DNA of 64,000 nucleotides from Cacajao melanocephalus (Eukaryota > Chordata > Mammalia > Primates > Pitheciidae), in the NCBI GenBank assembly GCA_963573385.1, contig CAUYLG010041543.1, forward strand, positions 62,001-126,000, in the 5' to 3' direction. How positions within the stretch are numbered: the first letter of the stretch is position 1; the number at the start of each line of letters is the position of its first letter. The position numbers and the translations under genes were made by a program. The notes below the pieces were generated by a model. That model was given only the letters and a program-made list of their open reading frames with translations, searched no databases and was not told where the DNA came from. Shown here piece by piece: positions 35,036 through 49,204 of the stretch.

Positions 35036-36218
35036 GAAAAATGTCTTCTTTAGTAGCCAAAATAATTCAATTATTTTAAGTAGAAAAGAGACACACAGGA
35101 GATGTACCTAGTCGAAAGGTGTAGATAGTTTGTGCTATACTATATTAACATAGGCTCTACTCAGAACCAACAATATTAAGTACTAAATATTGTCAGAGAC
35201 AACATTACAAGCATATAAAGACAGACTTATACAGACTTATACTCAAGCACATATTCTTAAAACAAATATTCATCCTGAAGCGACAATGCAAAAGTACATA
35301 GGAAGAGAATACATATATATTGTCCATTACTGTTATGGTTTAAAGTATTTAAATATTCATATTTACATATAAAAAATTTAACTATATGTTTGTTTATGTA
35401 AGTGTATTTATAATGTCCTTTTAAAGATTATTAAAATGTTATATAACTTCTTGTTGGAATAAAAAGACTTTAGGGCTGATACTGTTACTTAATATGCAAT
35501 TAAATAACTTGAAAATATTCAAACCATATAAAATGACTATGAATTAAAGCATTTATGGAACCAAGGTTAGAATACTAATATCTATTAGGATAAGGATTAT
35601 TAAATATTTTGTATTTTTCTAGATTTTGATAAGGATATGAAGTAAGGCTAAAATTTAGTTTTAGCTAATCGAAGACTCCCCATTTCACTGTCTTTTAAGA
35701 TTATGTGCACTAAGAGAAAATGCTTGAATCATGTTGGTTGCTAATAAATATAACACACTGAGGATACCTGTTAGTCTCTTACTAAAAAATCCTTACTAAA
35801 AAAATGCAGGCAGAAATGGAAAATATTCCTATCGATTACTCTCAAAGCTTAAATTTCACCATACTTACCAGTCATGTAAAAAGTTAATCTTTAGCAAAGC
35901 TAATGTGCTGAAAATAGTTAGTCTATTGTTCTCAACAAGTTATAAACCTGGATTATAAAACTGTTAAACACTAGAGATACAAAACTCAAATACACTAATT
36001 CTTTGGCACACAGTTTTTTTCCTTCTATATTACTTTCCTTTTATAAAAGCTCAGGTTTTATGACTAAAGGATTTAAAAAAAGAGAGAAAAGGAATGCAAA
36101 CTTCTCTAAGGAAAACCAAGTGCTAAGAGCCATATTTTAAAGTAGCATACCCTCTCTTTTCAATTACAATTTTGGATTTGGTTGGTTTGTCATAACAAAA
36201 CACTTCATGTTCAAACAT
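35036..36218. other. AT-rich unique sequence
   Basis: No repeat family or coding pattern recognised. Confidence 0.5.
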
Positions 36219-36221
36219 TTT

Positions 36222-36287
36222 ATTAATATTATATTTAGAAGTATAATATTAATATTATATTTAGAAGTACAATATTAATAAATATTA
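36222..36287. repeat. 26-bp tandem repeat, about 2.5 units
   Basis: ATTAATATTATATTTAGAAG opens both unit 1 (36222-36247) and unit 2 (36248-36273). The 26-bp units differ at one base (GTATAAT against GTACAAT). A third, partial unit follows. Confidence 0.92.
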
Positions 36288-36299
36288 CTAATTATATTG

Positions 36300-37650
36300 A
36301 CATACAGAATAAAAGAAAAACTAACTCAAGAGATATGCTAAAATATCCTCTAAAGCTAAACTTTCTTAGACCCCCCCCAGGCTACTATTGTTAGAGAATA
36401 ACAGGAGTGGAAGATATTCTCAACATCATCACAGCCATGAAAGGTTTCTATTTTTATCTTACTTTATAGACAGGCAACCTCAAGCCCAGGGACACTGAGG
36501 TCTGCTGGAATTTTCTTTTCTTTTCTTTTTTGAACCCAGATCTTCTGATACCAAGTATTTTTCTTTTCCCATTTCTACAAAATTGTTTCAACAGACGACC
36601 ATATCCCAATTTAAAGCAAAATAAGGAGATAATTTACAGAAATATAGACAAATTAGGAAAGGATTGGATTATTCATTTCTCACAAAGGATTCAGCCCCAG
36701 ATTATAAGCTCCTATAACTCATCTAGAGGCCAAAACTTGTCCTCAGTATTTCAGAAAACTTTCTGTAAATATGAAGTCGCTTTGTAAACCGAGCCCAGCT
36801 TGGTAAGTGATCAAATTTATTTGTGCTTCAGTGGCAGTATCAAAAAGAAAAGTTTTTAAGTGTGTCTGTAATGGAGAAAGGGACGTAAACAGGTACAAAC
36901 ATGGACACAAACATTTACAGCCACAGTTTTAGGCAGTGGACAACAGTCCACGGCTGTGATCCATGAGAGGAGGAAGACACGGGAGATAAGCTGTATGTTT
37001 CCCTTGGCATTTTGCCTTGAGGCACTTTTCAAATTGCAACTCAGGGCTCAGTGGAACCCAGAGAACAGCTGGGTGAGGAAAACTGAGATCTGATTTTTGG
37101 GTGGCAGAAAAGGTAGGTAGGGATTTGTGGAGCAGGGAATTAGAGAGGAAGCTGCACAAGAAAAGAACCTAGAAACATGTACAGGGGGTTTCTTGAGCCT
37201 CTAGGCAAGTATGAAGAAAATTATATGCAAGACCTACCCCAAACAGCTATTCTGTGAGCAGAAAAGGTTGTTTCGAGGTTACAAAATGTCAGATGTTAGA
37301 ATTTCAACCAGCCAAGGAAAGGAGACATTGCTGAACACTCTCAAGATTCAACTGAGCCTCTAAAAAAAGGCAATGCCTTAGAAGGCCTACTCTAATCCTA
37401 AAATAAGGATCACTCTAGATTTGCCCAAACAGAATCTAAAATGAGTCCTCTACTAGTTCCAGCTGATCTGCCAGAAAATTAAATGCCTGCCAGAACAAAA
37501 CTCATTACTCATTAAAGGAAGACAATGACATCTAAAGTTTTAATATTGTTACATCTACAGCGTCCACCATAAAATAAAAAATTACTACATATATGATCTG
37601 GGTGACATCTAAAGTGAATAGTTGTTGTTTTTCCCTGCCCAAAATATCTG
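36300..37650. other. Mostly unique sequence with a weak MIR-like piece
   Basis: A C10 run lies at about 36372. A weak MIR-like antisense piece (CTTACTTTATAGACAGGCAA) lies near 36400-36510. A short TTTTC run lies near 36512-36530. Otherwise nothing was recognised. Confidence 0.45.
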
Positions 37651-37661
37651 TGTCCTACTTT

Positions 37662-38380
<719 letters not shown>

Positions 38381-38384
38381 TTGA

Positions 38385-38530
38385 TAGCTGAAAATCGATA
38401 GTCCTGGCTCCTTGTTAAAAAGCTGTGTTATCTTGGGCCAATCTCTTACCTTCCCCCCTCCTCCTTGTACATTGAGAAGAGAGACCTTCTAGGGCTCTTT
38501 CTAGCTACCAAATTCCATGAGTCTATGAAA
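38385..38530 (+). repeat. MIR-family SINE (sense)
   Basis: GATAGTCCTGGCTCCTTGTT, then GCTGTGTTATCTTGGGCCAA, GGGCTCTTTCTAGCTACCAA and TTCCATGAGTCTATG, match a MIRb/MIR3-like consensus. Confidence 0.78.
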
Positions 38531-38534
38531 TAAG

Positions 38535-39466
38535 GGACTTTCCACAGTCAGCTAGATAACAGGTTTAATGGTAATTTACAAAAGTGACTTATTCAAGCCA
38601 ACAAAGAAAGGGTGTAAAATGAGAGATACAGGAATCCAGTAGCAAAGCTTGAAGAAAAAGCTCACATAGCCTCTCAATGCCTGAATTTGCTGATTCTTTG
38701 ACCAGTTTTTCTCCTTTTGTTTGCAAGGTTGAATTAAACCAATTCTATCACCCAGTAATTTGGGCTCCGGAGATACTCATTGTGAGTGAGGCAGAAACTG
38801 AATGAGGTGGGGCATTATTGTTTTCTCTCAGCCCAGCTGGCGCTTAAAGATTTTGAACAAATCACACTTTTCCAGTTCCTACTTTTTAATATGCAAAATT
38901 ACTCATGATTATTTAAGACTAATATTACAAATAAAGAAAAATAAAAGATTGTGCAAGTATTTGGATAATGTAGTAAAATTATATGTGTTCCTCATTTCTG
39001 CATTTATTAAGATCACCAGAAAGATTCATAGTGAACAAACACTTGCTTTAAATCTAATGGTATCTACTGATTTGTTTTAATGAAAACATGTTTAGCGGGA
39101 AATTCCTACTGTATTTGCAAAGAGACTATGTTACCTATCTCTTAGCCCTGTGATCATGGTGATCATGGAAAGGTTAGTTCTTAGAAGTGAGAAATGAAAA
39201 TATGAATAAAGACAAAGCCTAGTGACCTATAAAGACACTGGTATCTGTTTTCTGCCATGACAGTGCTCAAGGTTGGGTGTACATAGGCCATTGAGCCTTT
39301 CCTCTTTAGAAGGGGAGCAGCTGATAAAGGGCTTCAGGGAGCTATGTGGGAGGTGCCACAGAGAGGAAATATATGAACTGAGAATTTTCAACTAAAAAGC
39401 TCATTACTAAACATATATGAATTCTTTTCTATTCATAAATACCATTCTGGGAAACTAAGTTTATTA
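38535..39466. other. Unique sequence, nothing recognised
   Basis: No repeat or coding pattern recognised. Confidence 0.5.
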
Positions 39467-39478
39467 GTAAAAATTTTA

Positions 39479-40122
<644 letters not shown>

Positions 40123-40124
40123 CG

Positions 40125-40840
40125 TATATGTGTGAAAATATAAATTGTATGTAGATATACATATTCATAGATGCATTTATATATTCATTTCTACATTCAT
40201 ATAAGCACAAATTTGTGTAACTGTACCCTACATATTATAACTATATATAGTAATTTTTAATTTATATTTCTCACAACATATCAAGCAAAGGTTTCCAATT
40301 AGGTCACAGAAAGCCACAGACTTAGAGACAGGAAAGGTTAACTGCTATTTGTTAGCTGCTGAGCTCTCAGAAGGAAGAGTCAAGGGTACAAAATCTTGAG
40401 AAGAATATGGTCTGACACGGTAAAGGACCCATGCCTAAAGCCAAGAGAAACTCCTAAGGCTGCTCAAAGTAGAAAAGTTTTTGAGGTATAATAGAATGTG
40501 TTTGGGTGTTTGTTTATTATTCATGTTGTCTGAGCCACTTTCCCCCTTTTAGGAGTGGAAGGGACTACAAAGAAGTCCTTATTCAGCATGAGGATTCCGT
40601 AACAAGTCTCTGTAATTCAGAAAGCTGACTCAGCAAGTAGACTTGAGGTCCTTACTCAGCCCCATAGAGCAATTAATGTTTTATAAAAGTGATGGATGAC
40701 TCCTAAGCTTCATCTACAACTCTACAAGTGACAAATCAACTTGGATCCCAGCTACTACAGCTCAACAGTTCCACAGCAAACTAATTCTTGTTCTCCTTAA
40801 ACCCTGTTACTTCCAGGTCCCCCCGATCCCGTTTCAAAGA
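40125..40840. other. AT-rich then unique sequence
   Basis: Nothing recognised with confidence. Confidence 0.5.
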
Positions 40841-40844
40841 CCGT

Positions 40845-41560
40845 TGTCACCACCACTATTGCAATTTATCTGGCAGAAAAATTTGGACCCACCTCTTACT
40901 CTCCCTTCTTCATTCGTTTCTCCTCTCCTCATGTATTAACTTTATACATTCTTCCTTTTTTGATATTCTGACATTGGTTCTTTCCTTTATATGCCCATTG
41001 CCTTGGCCCTGGTCAATGTTCTTATGATGTGCTTATAAACATTGCCAACACTTTACTATGAGGAGCATTAAGAGGAAATAGGCCACTATTAATAGTTGTT
41101 CTGGAACAACAGGTTTTTAACTTGATTGTCCTGGCACACTAGATGTATGTTTACCTACTTATGCAACCCTGTCTTCATTTTTCCTGCATACCACTGCCAC
41201 ATCCCTAAGCATAAAGAATAAGCTTCCTGCTAAGGTTTTTGTTAAAATCAAATCCACACTTTATACTGCATTCAGAATAACTTCCAGATTTCTCAGTCAG
41301 GCCTTTATAATTTGGTGTCTCTTTAACCCTCTAAGTTTTTCTCCAGTGATTCTTCTCCATGACCCTGCTATTTCAATTAATTGTGATACTCAGTGTTCTT
41401 TAAACATACCATGTATTCTCTATCCACTATTTCTTTGATTGTACCCTTCCCACTCCTCTCTACCAGAGAATTCCTCTTCCTTTCAAGTCCATTCACTTTT
41501 CGTAATGGCCCTAAATGCTTAACTATACCCTCCTATGAACACATATTCTACTATTTTAGT
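40845..41560 (+). repeat. L2 LINE 3' region (sense), interrupted
   Basis: Two L2-like parts, about 40845-41025 (CCCATTGCCTTGGCCCTGGT) and 41240-41560 (TAACTTCCAGATTTCTCAGT, AGAGAATTCCTCTTCC), flank about 200 bases that I do not recognise. L2 is an old CR1-like LINE and this copy is heavily decayed. Confidence 0.65.
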
Positions 41561-41566
41561 GCTCAG

Positions 41567-41663
41567 AATATATTAGAATAGAATATATTATTCTATTCTT
41601 TACTATATATTATTCTATTCTTTACTATATATTAGAATAGAATATATTATTCTATTCTTTACT
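41567..41663. repeat. Self-complementary AT minisatellite
   Basis: AGAATAGAATATATTATTCT is followed directly by ATTCT, so the sequence can fold on itself. The stretch TATTCTATTCTTTACTATAT recurs. In all there are three or so inverted/direct units over 97 bases. Confidence 0.9.
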
Positions 41664-41699
41664 TTTGTGTCGTGTATCTCATCTAGACAAATAAGAGTG

Positions 41700-41870
41700 A
41701 AAATAACTTATACCTAGAAAGAACTGTACAGTACCCAAAGCACTTTCTAACACATTACCTGACTTGATCTTGAAAAGCAGAAGGTAGCAATTACTTCTTC
41801 CAATTTTGCAGGTAACAAAACTGAATCCAAAAAGTTGAAAGATATTGCCAGGTTACACAGTCAAAATTCC
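41700..41870 (-). repeat. MIR SINE fragment (antisense)
   Basis: AAGCACTTTCTAACACATTA, then CTTCCAATTTTGCAGGTAAC and CCAGGTTACACAGTCAAA, are the MIR reverse complement. Confidence 0.75.
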
Positions 41871-41874
41871 CTTT

Positions 41875-43070
41875 ATTAAATTTAGTAAAATGAATAAAAA
41901 CGTCAAACATTAGGCAAAATATACCCACAACATTCAAACAAAGGAAGAGATACAATCTGGTAAAACTATACTTGAAAAATTGTGGCCAAGGAAAGGGAGA
42001 TATGGTAATACAAAGACCAACACTAACTTCTATCTCCAAAGCAATTCCAGTAGAGAAAAGCACTTCCAGGAGAGATGAACAAATTTGGGGACAATCTTCC
42101 AAATGCCCTACAATCCAGAAGGCAGGACTCTGAGGGGTCAGTAGGCACTTACGGAAAGAGCTTTTTAGAGTAGAAGTTCTGGCACACTACTACCACATCG
42201 ACCCACCTAAGGTGAGAATGACCTCTTGGAAAGTGAAGCTAATAGCAGGAGAAGTAAGTACACAGGCCTAACTGTCTTTATCAAAAGCAAATGTTTCAAA
42301 ACTCTCTCCAAATTATAGAATAATTTTGGAATCCAAGGGTTCCCACTGGTAAGACTGAAATATGACTTTGTTTTTAAAAAATAGATCCCAGTGTAAAATG
42401 TTAAATAAAATTGCAGAACAAAGAACAGAGCCCAAATTAACCAACTGTAACTAGCCATAATCTCAGCTGAGTCCTCTTCCCTACTCTCAAGCAAAAGAAA
42501 AATGCTAGTGCTACCCAACCCTTGAATTTCGGTTCTCAGAGAAAACAAAAAGGTCTTGGAGAAGAAGCAGTAACAATCAAGTATGATTTACAGATACAAT
42601 CTTTAGGAAAATAGATGGTCTAGCTAGCACTTTCTGCATTAAATATGAGAAAGAAAAAAATAAATGGCATATCAACTATGCAAAGACTTTTCAAAGCATA
42701 GAGGGAAGAGGAAAGAATGCAAGGAAAGGAGAACAGTATCAAGCAAACACTGATGAAAAAAATACCTTCTAGAAAAAAGGCTGGAGAAACAGGAAAAAAA
42801 TCCACTTTGAATCATAAAAGACATTCATTATAAAGAATGACCTTGATGAAAGAATAAAGCCAAAGATGAGATGAACAGATAGTAGAATGAACAGAAAAGA
42901 GGGAGTTTGGATCTTAGAATACAAAATTTAGAGCAAAACATCACTTCTCAAGAACTGATAAATTCTAAATACAAAGTGTCATTAAGAAAAAAATAAAACA
43001 AAGTTGGTAAATTTTGTTAAATGCCTTTTTAGTATCAAATGCATCTATGCAGGTGACTGCATTTTTTAAA
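41875..43070. other. Purine-rich unique sequence, perhaps old LINE
   Basis: Plus-strand A/G richness (GAAAGAATGCAAGGAAAGGA at about 42712) recalls LINE coding sequence, but I could not match it. Minus-strand frames up to 113 codons (42207-42548) are hydrophobic because the opposite strand is A-rich. Confidence 0.4.
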
Positions 43071-43074
43071 ATCC

Positions 43075-43200
43075 CTTTTCTAGTCAAAGGATTAATATCC
43101 TTAATAAATAAATCTTTTACAAATAAGGAAAAAGATCATTAAACAAGTGGATAAAGATTATGAACAAGACTGGTAAACATTAATAACTCTGTTAAAGTTA
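43075..43200 (+). repeat. Possible LINE fragment (sense)
   Basis: AGTCAAAGGATTAATATCCT, then CTTTTACAAATAAGGAAAAA, resembles the AATATCCAGAATATATAAAG region of old L1. Weak. Confidence 0.4.
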
Positions 43201-43489
43201 TCGATGGAAGAGGAAATCGAGCAATCTCAAATTTGGTTAAAAGAATTATATCACATTTGTGCCATGAAATACAAGGAGCTCATTAAAAAGGTATTATTGA
43301 AATGGGGAGGGAATCTTCAAAAGATACTATTAGGAGGAAAAATGCAAGGTCAGAACAAGTGTAGAGAAATGCCGCATATATCTAGAAACAGAAAAACAGC
43401 GAGAAGTCTATCTTTACCACCTCTTTCTAATATTACTAAATCATGTGCGCTTCATTTTCCAAAAGACTGAAATGCATCTGTTTTTCTCC

Positions 43490-43940
43490 AACCACATGCT
43501 AGTCCAAGCTACTTTCATGCTAGTCCAAACTGCCTTCATTTTTTCCCTTTCACTCCCACAACAGCCTCCCAACTGAATTCCAACACAGCACTTCTCCCCT
43601 TCTACCCAGTCTACACTCTACCCATTCTAGGCATCTTCAGTTCCTTGAAAGAGGTATGGTCCTGCTGGCACAGGGTTTTCTGCATATTTTCTTGCCTCTA
43701 TCTGGAACATTCTCCTCTAGTCTAACTCAGTCTTCCATTCTTCCTTCAGATTTCAGCACAATCATTCTTTCCTCAGAGAAACTCACATACTCTTTTATGT
43801 TGCATTTAATTTATAATTACACATTTTCTTGTTTGTGATTAATATCTATTTCCCTTTGCCAGACTATAAGCTCTAGGAAAGTTGGTAACGTGTGTTTGCT
43901 TAACACTGAATCTTAAACAGAGTACCCAGCTCAGAAGTCA
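43490..43940 (+). repeat. L2 LINE 3' end (sense)
   Basis: TTGCCTCTATCTGGAACATT, a CTTCAGATTTCAGCACAAT block and CCAGACTATAAGCTCTAGGA are typical of L2 in this order. Confidence 0.82.
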
Positions 43941-43964
43941 AGCAAACAAACAAACAAACAAAGT
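43941..43964. repeat. (CAAA)n microsatellite, 5 units
   Basis: AAGCAAACAAACAAACAAAC, one more unit after it, directly following the L2 tail. Confidence 0.9.
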
Positions 43965-43969
43965 ATTTC

Positions 43970-45510
43970 AGTCTCTCTCCCCATTTATCTATGTATTTAA
44001 CTGTTTGTCCATCCCTCATCAATTCATCCATCCATATATCCATCCATTCTTTAGGTATATTAAAAATATCTGGAAGAAAACATTAGCTATTATTAATATC
44101 TAGGGATTGGGGCTGAGGGAAGAAATGGGGGTGGGTAGAGACTTACTCTTTATTTTAAAGACGTGTATTTGTTTGCACATTTATTAATAGCAGGTATACT
44201 GAATAATTAAAAAATAATTCATCATAACAAAACTACTACTTTCTTGTTGATGACGTGAGATCAAGTATATCTTAAAAATGTCTTCAGTCTTCAAAGGTAA
44301 TTAGTAGTATCTTCATATCCTGTCACTAGGACTATAATCATGTCTCTGAGGGACCTGCATACTAACACAATTCTCTTTTCTTGCCAACTCAATTCAGTTC
44401 TACTTCAAGTATAAATAGATCTTCTAATAAGCAATCTTCTGCATGTTTGTATACTCATGCAAAGACATCTTTTTTCTCATTAAAGGTGTTAGAAAATTCC
44501 CCTAGGAAATTGAGTCACATTGTCATAGTCTTTTCACAGAAAGGAACATTGTGTAGGAAACAGATTCTCTTGATTTTGATTAATGAACAAAGGAAACTCC
44601 TAACCTAATTTGCCTTAAAGCAACTTTTCTTGACGGAACTACTAGCTCCTACCAAGAATTCAAGATGGTAAATTCTCACCAATTAGGAAAGAATTCTTGA
44701 AATTAATAACTTAAGGGATCTTTCTTGGTCTCGATTTCTATTTAACCTATTGGCTAGTATCTCTTGGACACGTTTTTAGTCTGGAGAATTAACACAGCAG
44801 CAACATGGGCCATACCAGGTCTTTCCACCTTTTTACATGGCTACTATATATTGTTTTACTCATTAGATTTGGTTGAAGAAATGGGCCTCAGACTTCTAAT
44901 TTCGGTATCTAAACAGGGTTAAGTCTGGACCTAGAATATAACCATAGAATAGCTCTGTAGAACAAGCCATGTACATTCAAAGGAAAATTAGGTCTTTTAG
45001 TGTTGTTTTTCAGGTTTTCTAAATAGCTATGTAACGGATATGATCTAGTCGGCCATTTACCAAATTCTGCATTCTTATGTGTAGGATACTGTTACAACTC
45101 CAAGAACTTCTGGAGATGAAGATAAGCCATGAAGTAGTATAAGGTATCATTCATACATATAACAAGGAAATCTCATTCAGATAACATCTAGCAGAACACT
45201 TGGGGGTGCAGCAATGGTGAAAGGAGGAGAAAATTTAGTAGGAATTAGATTGTGTGAAAATCTGTGACCACCTTTAGAGGACAGAAATCCATAAAATCAT
45301 TCACCCTCAGTTTAATTTCCACCCTTAGTATAATTCGCCATTTGTATAATTAGAATGTGCCACATCCGATTGCAAGAGTCCAAAGATTAGTCACTTGAAT
45401 AGGAAGAGTTCTTATACAAGTGACCTCTGGAAAAAAGTCAAGATTACTTCCTAGTACTCTAGCACACTCCAATAAATACATTTCAGAATTTACTGATATG
45501 AAAACATTGT
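43970..45510. other. Unique sequence, nothing recognised
   Basis: About 1.5 kb with no recognised repeat other than a short CATCCA-rich patch near 44020-44050. Confidence 0.5.
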
Positions 45511-45514
45511 ACTT

Positions 45515-45748
45515 AAAATCGATGCACCCCGGACCTATGCCATAGCAGTCAGAATGGGGGTTACCTTTGGAAAGAGATATTGACTGTGAAGAGGTATAAA
45601 GGAGGTAGCCCCCTGGGTTTAGGAAATGTTCTAAATTTGATCTAGCTTATGACTCCACCAGTATACACCCATGTGAAAAGTGATTGAGCCACACATTGAT
45701 GACTTGTGCACTGCATGAATATAATACCTCAATTAAAACAAAATTTAA
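45515..45748 (+). repeat. L1 3' end (sense)
   Basis: GAATGGGGGTTACCTTTGGA, an AGTATACACCCATGTGAAAA block and ATATAATACCTCAATTAAAA are an old L1 3' tail. Confidence 0.75.
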
Positions 45749-45749
45749 G

Positions 45750-46135
45750 TAAGGGTATAATGGTTTTCTGAAAAAGAGGATTAGGGAACTCTGCATTGAA
45801 GAAAGTATTTTTAATAGGAAAAACAATGCAATCTGATTATCGTTTCTAAGGTCTAATAAAAATTTCACTACGTAATAAGAATTCCCTTATAATGATGCTT
45901 TGCAGATGTCCTCAAGATGGGGCCTCATTAATAGAAGCAGGAGAATGAGAATGCCATTTGAAATGCTCAATTTTTATTAACCATCAGATACAGACAACTG
46001 GCCATCAGCCTGTTACTTGGAAGAATAAACTACTTTGAAAATTTTTATAACAGAATTTTCTTTCCAATCTCCACTAATATTTAAAGGAGTAACACAATTA
46101 TTAAAGCATTGCCAGAGAAAATCAGCTACACTACA
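45750..46135. other. Unique sequence, nothing recognised
   Basis: Nothing recognised. Confidence 0.5.
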
Positions 46136-46136
46136 A

Positions 46137-46203
46137 TTCACACACTCACACAGTCACACAGACACACACACCCATATACACACATGCACACACATATATA
46201 CAC
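46137..46203. repeat. Interrupted (CA)n microsatellite
   Basis: CACACACTCACACAGTCACA and further CA/TATA words. The interruptions suggest low current variability. Confidence 0.9.
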
Positions 46204-46209
46204 GGCATT

Positions 46210-46790
46210 TGTGCATGCTGAAAAAGCAAGGAGGAACTAGATGTGTTGTCACACTCTCTAAATGTTGGGAAGTTGCTCCCTCCTTTTCCACTCAGCATAA
46301 TCTGCTTTTAAATCCTTGAGAGTTTGTACTACATATTGTAAACATGGATTCTACAATTACATTGTCATTAGCATATAGGTAATAATCCACACTTACTCTA
46401 GCATCTAAGAACTAAGTAGTATCAGATGATGGTTGAACAAAAAAAAAATGTGTAAATCCAGCAGCCAACAAATGACAGAGACAATTGGAACTACCTGAGT
46501 TCATTACCATCAATGGGAAGGCAGGTCTGTGTTCCCAAATGGAACTGGCCTATAGAGCTTCTAGAAAATTTCCAGATAAATCACCATGCATGAATCCTGC
46601 CCTTTTCCTGGAGCATTTTGCCTAGTCCTAAATATCAACTCCTACCCTAAACTGAAAGTTCACATACTTCATTTCACAGACCATAGCCACAGTGGCAGGT
46701 TACTTCATGTGAAATGAGAAAACGTACAATATGATTTTTAAAAATATCATCTTCTTTTATCCTCTATTTAAATGTGTACTTTCATACTTC
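46210..46790. other. Unique sequence, nothing recognised
   Basis: Nothing recognised. Confidence 0.5.
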
Positions 46791-46794
46791 TCAG

Positions 46795-47425
46795 CCTATA
46801 TGGTGTTTCTTCAATAACCTCAACTCCATTCCATCCAAATCCAGCATCCACCTAAACTTCCAAGGAGGAGGTTCCAGGGTCTCTTCTAGACTGTGCCTCC
46901 TGAGGTCTACACCTTCATTTCCACAGTCTGAAACTGAGCTGATGCTCTCTCTACAACCCATCTTTACTTTCATCCTGCATTCTCAATACCATAAAAAAAA
47001 ACCTGAACCAAGGCAATGACCAAATTGTCTTCCATTTCTTTCTACTTGACCTGTTCTTACCCTGCTTGCAAAGAGCCTCCTCAATATTTAGGGGCCTGCT
47101 CCTCTCTGCCTAACCACCTCCAGTTTCTCTATTCATCTGTCTACCCTTCATGGCCAGAGTTACTGTTTCAAAATATAAATATTACCATGTTTTTGCTTAC
47201 AACCTTCTATGTCTCCCCATTTCGCAAGGAATAATGACTCCAACCCCTTAGCTTGGTATTTAAGGCCATCTATAAGGAAACTACAGTCTAACTTTCCAAA
47301 GTTAACTTTCACACATGCTCTCATCTCTCTACCTTATGTTTTGGTCCTATCTCCCATATTTCCTCCCAAACTCAAAACATCATCATAACTTTGCAAAAAC
47401 AGTTCCCTTCAGTTTGAATGCTCTC
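46795..47425 (+). repeat. L2 LINE 3' region (sense)
   Basis: TTGCTTACAACCTTCTATGT, CTTGGTATTTAAGGCCATCT and a GTTTGAATGCTCTCCTCTCC block are L2 in the right order. The 5' part is weaker. Confidence 0.75.
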
Positions 47426-47459
47426 CTCTCCCATGCATATTTCAATATCAATTTCAAGT

Positions 47460-47740
47460 GAGATGCAGTGTGATTTTGTGATAAGACACCAGATTTTGGC
47501 TTCAGGCAACCCGGTTCGAATCCAAGGTCTGCCACTTTCTTGTCATCAGATCTTAAGCAATGTGCTTAACCCTGAACAGGAAGGCTCAGCTTCCTCATAT
47601 CTATACAAAGAGGACAATAACAGACTCTATATTGCAGGGTTGTGGAGAGAACTAAATGAGTTAAAGCATAGAAAGCACTTAACATAGTCCTTTGTACTTA
47701 TTAGGCATTCATATTAGCTATTATTGTTATGGGTCTTAAT
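47460..47740 (+). repeat. MIR SINE, near full length (sense)
   Basis: TTGGCTTCAGGCAACCCGGT, then TCGAATCCAAGGTCTGCCAC keeps the tRNA-like core. CTTCCTCATATCTATACAAA and AGAAAGCACTTAACATAGTC complete it. One of the best MIR copies here. Confidence 0.88.
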
Positions 47741-47744
47741 GTCA

Positions 47745-48430
47745 TCATCATTATTATCTACTTCAAGATTTTCCTGACACATCGATTGGAATTAATACCT
47801 TTATTCTCTTATGCCCACTCTAGCATGCTCTCCATGGCTCTACATATAATAATTATCAAAATATGACACATATGATAGTTACTAATGACTGCCTTACTTC
47901 ACAGGGAGGGATATATTCCATAAACAGTTCTTAGCACAAAACCACATCTTAATCATCAGTAGTGATGGTTGTCTACACAGTGCTTTGCATTTGTTTCCCC
48001 TCGGTTATGCCATCATTCATTCATGTCTTCCAAATCTACAATCACTTAGGCCTGAAACCTGGACAGTAGGTAAAAGTCCTCACTTCCCCACATATGTACA
48101 CTAATATTTACTAGATCTTGCAAAGTACACTCCCTTAACACATTTTATAACCGGATCCTCTCCAGACCTGTTGGCATTGCTTTGGTGAATTGTTTCTCAT
48201 CAAGAGTATTATAATTGTTTCAAACTACAGACTTTTAATCATAGTGGCCTCCCAAATCAACACTTCTTATCACCCCTATGAGGACACCTACCACCCTGAA
48301 ATTTTCTGCTCATCCATCTGCATTACCAACTAAATACCAAACTTCTTGCACGCAGGAAGCATCTTTTGTTCAAAGTGAGTAGCTCGGTGCCTCGCGTGCA
48401 GTAGGCTATCAAAAAGCACATGTTGCAAAA
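47745..48430 (+). repeat. Likely L2 LINE (sense), decayed
   Basis: CCTGTTGGCATTGCTTTGGT, AAATACCAAACTTCTTGCAC and GGTGCCTCGCGTGCAGTAGG suggest an L2 3' region from about 48000. The first 250 bases are not recognised. Confidence 0.5.
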
Positions 48431-48434
48431 AATG

Positions 48435-48815
48435 AGTGCATCATAACATGCCATTACAACTCTCTCCACTTAGGTTGAAACTTTATCCTTAGAAATGCTC
48501 CAAATACGGATTGTAGGCCACACCAATATAGCTCTGAGGTTGGGACAAGGGCCGAGGAATTCCTCAGGGGGTTCAGAAATCCTGTTTAACTAGCTTCTGT
48601 GGGAGGCATGTCGGCCAGCAAAAGTAGAGAAAGAGACAGGCCCAGAGACATGATGGGATCAGGAGAAACAACTAATGTGAGATCATCTCTCTTCTCTAGG
48701 GAATGATGTCAGAACAGTTCAAAGTTGATTGCAACCTCATCCTTGTGTTCAGAGGCAACACAGTCCATGCAGAAAAACCTACCTACTACTATGATGGCTA
48801 TTGTCATGCACCACC
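48435..48815. other. Unique sequence, nothing recognised
   Basis: Nothing recognised. Confidence 0.5.
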
Positions 48816-48819
48816 CAGG

Positions 48820-49200
48820 TCCCCTTCAACAAACTAAAACTGATTTCCCAGGTACTGAGAGTGTGGCTGGCTCTGATGCCTATTCCTTTGGCTGAAGAGA
48901 GCCTCATTACCCAAAGTCAGGCACCTTCCCAAGCAACCCACATCCAGCGACCCATGCAAAGGTATAATGGTCCAGCCCCATCACCCAACTTGGAACAACT
49001 CTGAAGGGCTACCCAAGTTTCACTACTCCTTAAATGTTGGCAGAGACATCTACCGAGACTATCACAGCCAGCTTCTCCCTCTATCTACATTCCATACCTG
49101 CTTTCTTCCCTTTCCTACCACAGACAGCGATCTGAGTAAAGCTCCTGCTGACTACACTGTCTCAAAATCTGCTTTCCAGAGTGCCTAAACTGTAACAGCC
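48820..49200 (+). mobile_element. Possible ERVL-class LTR fragment
   Basis: CTACACTGTCTCAAAATCTG, then CTTTCCAGAGTGCCTAAACT, resembles the end of ERVL-class LTRs, which usually read ACTCTGTCTCAGAGTCTGCT at this point. The upstream part is only loosely LTR-like. Confidence 0.35.
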
Positions 49201-49204
49201 TGAG

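Noticed and set aside
42207..42548. 113-codon hydrophobic minus-strand frame resembling a membrane protein
   Set aside because: The plus strand is A/G-rich here, so its complement codes for leucine and phenylalanine by composition alone.
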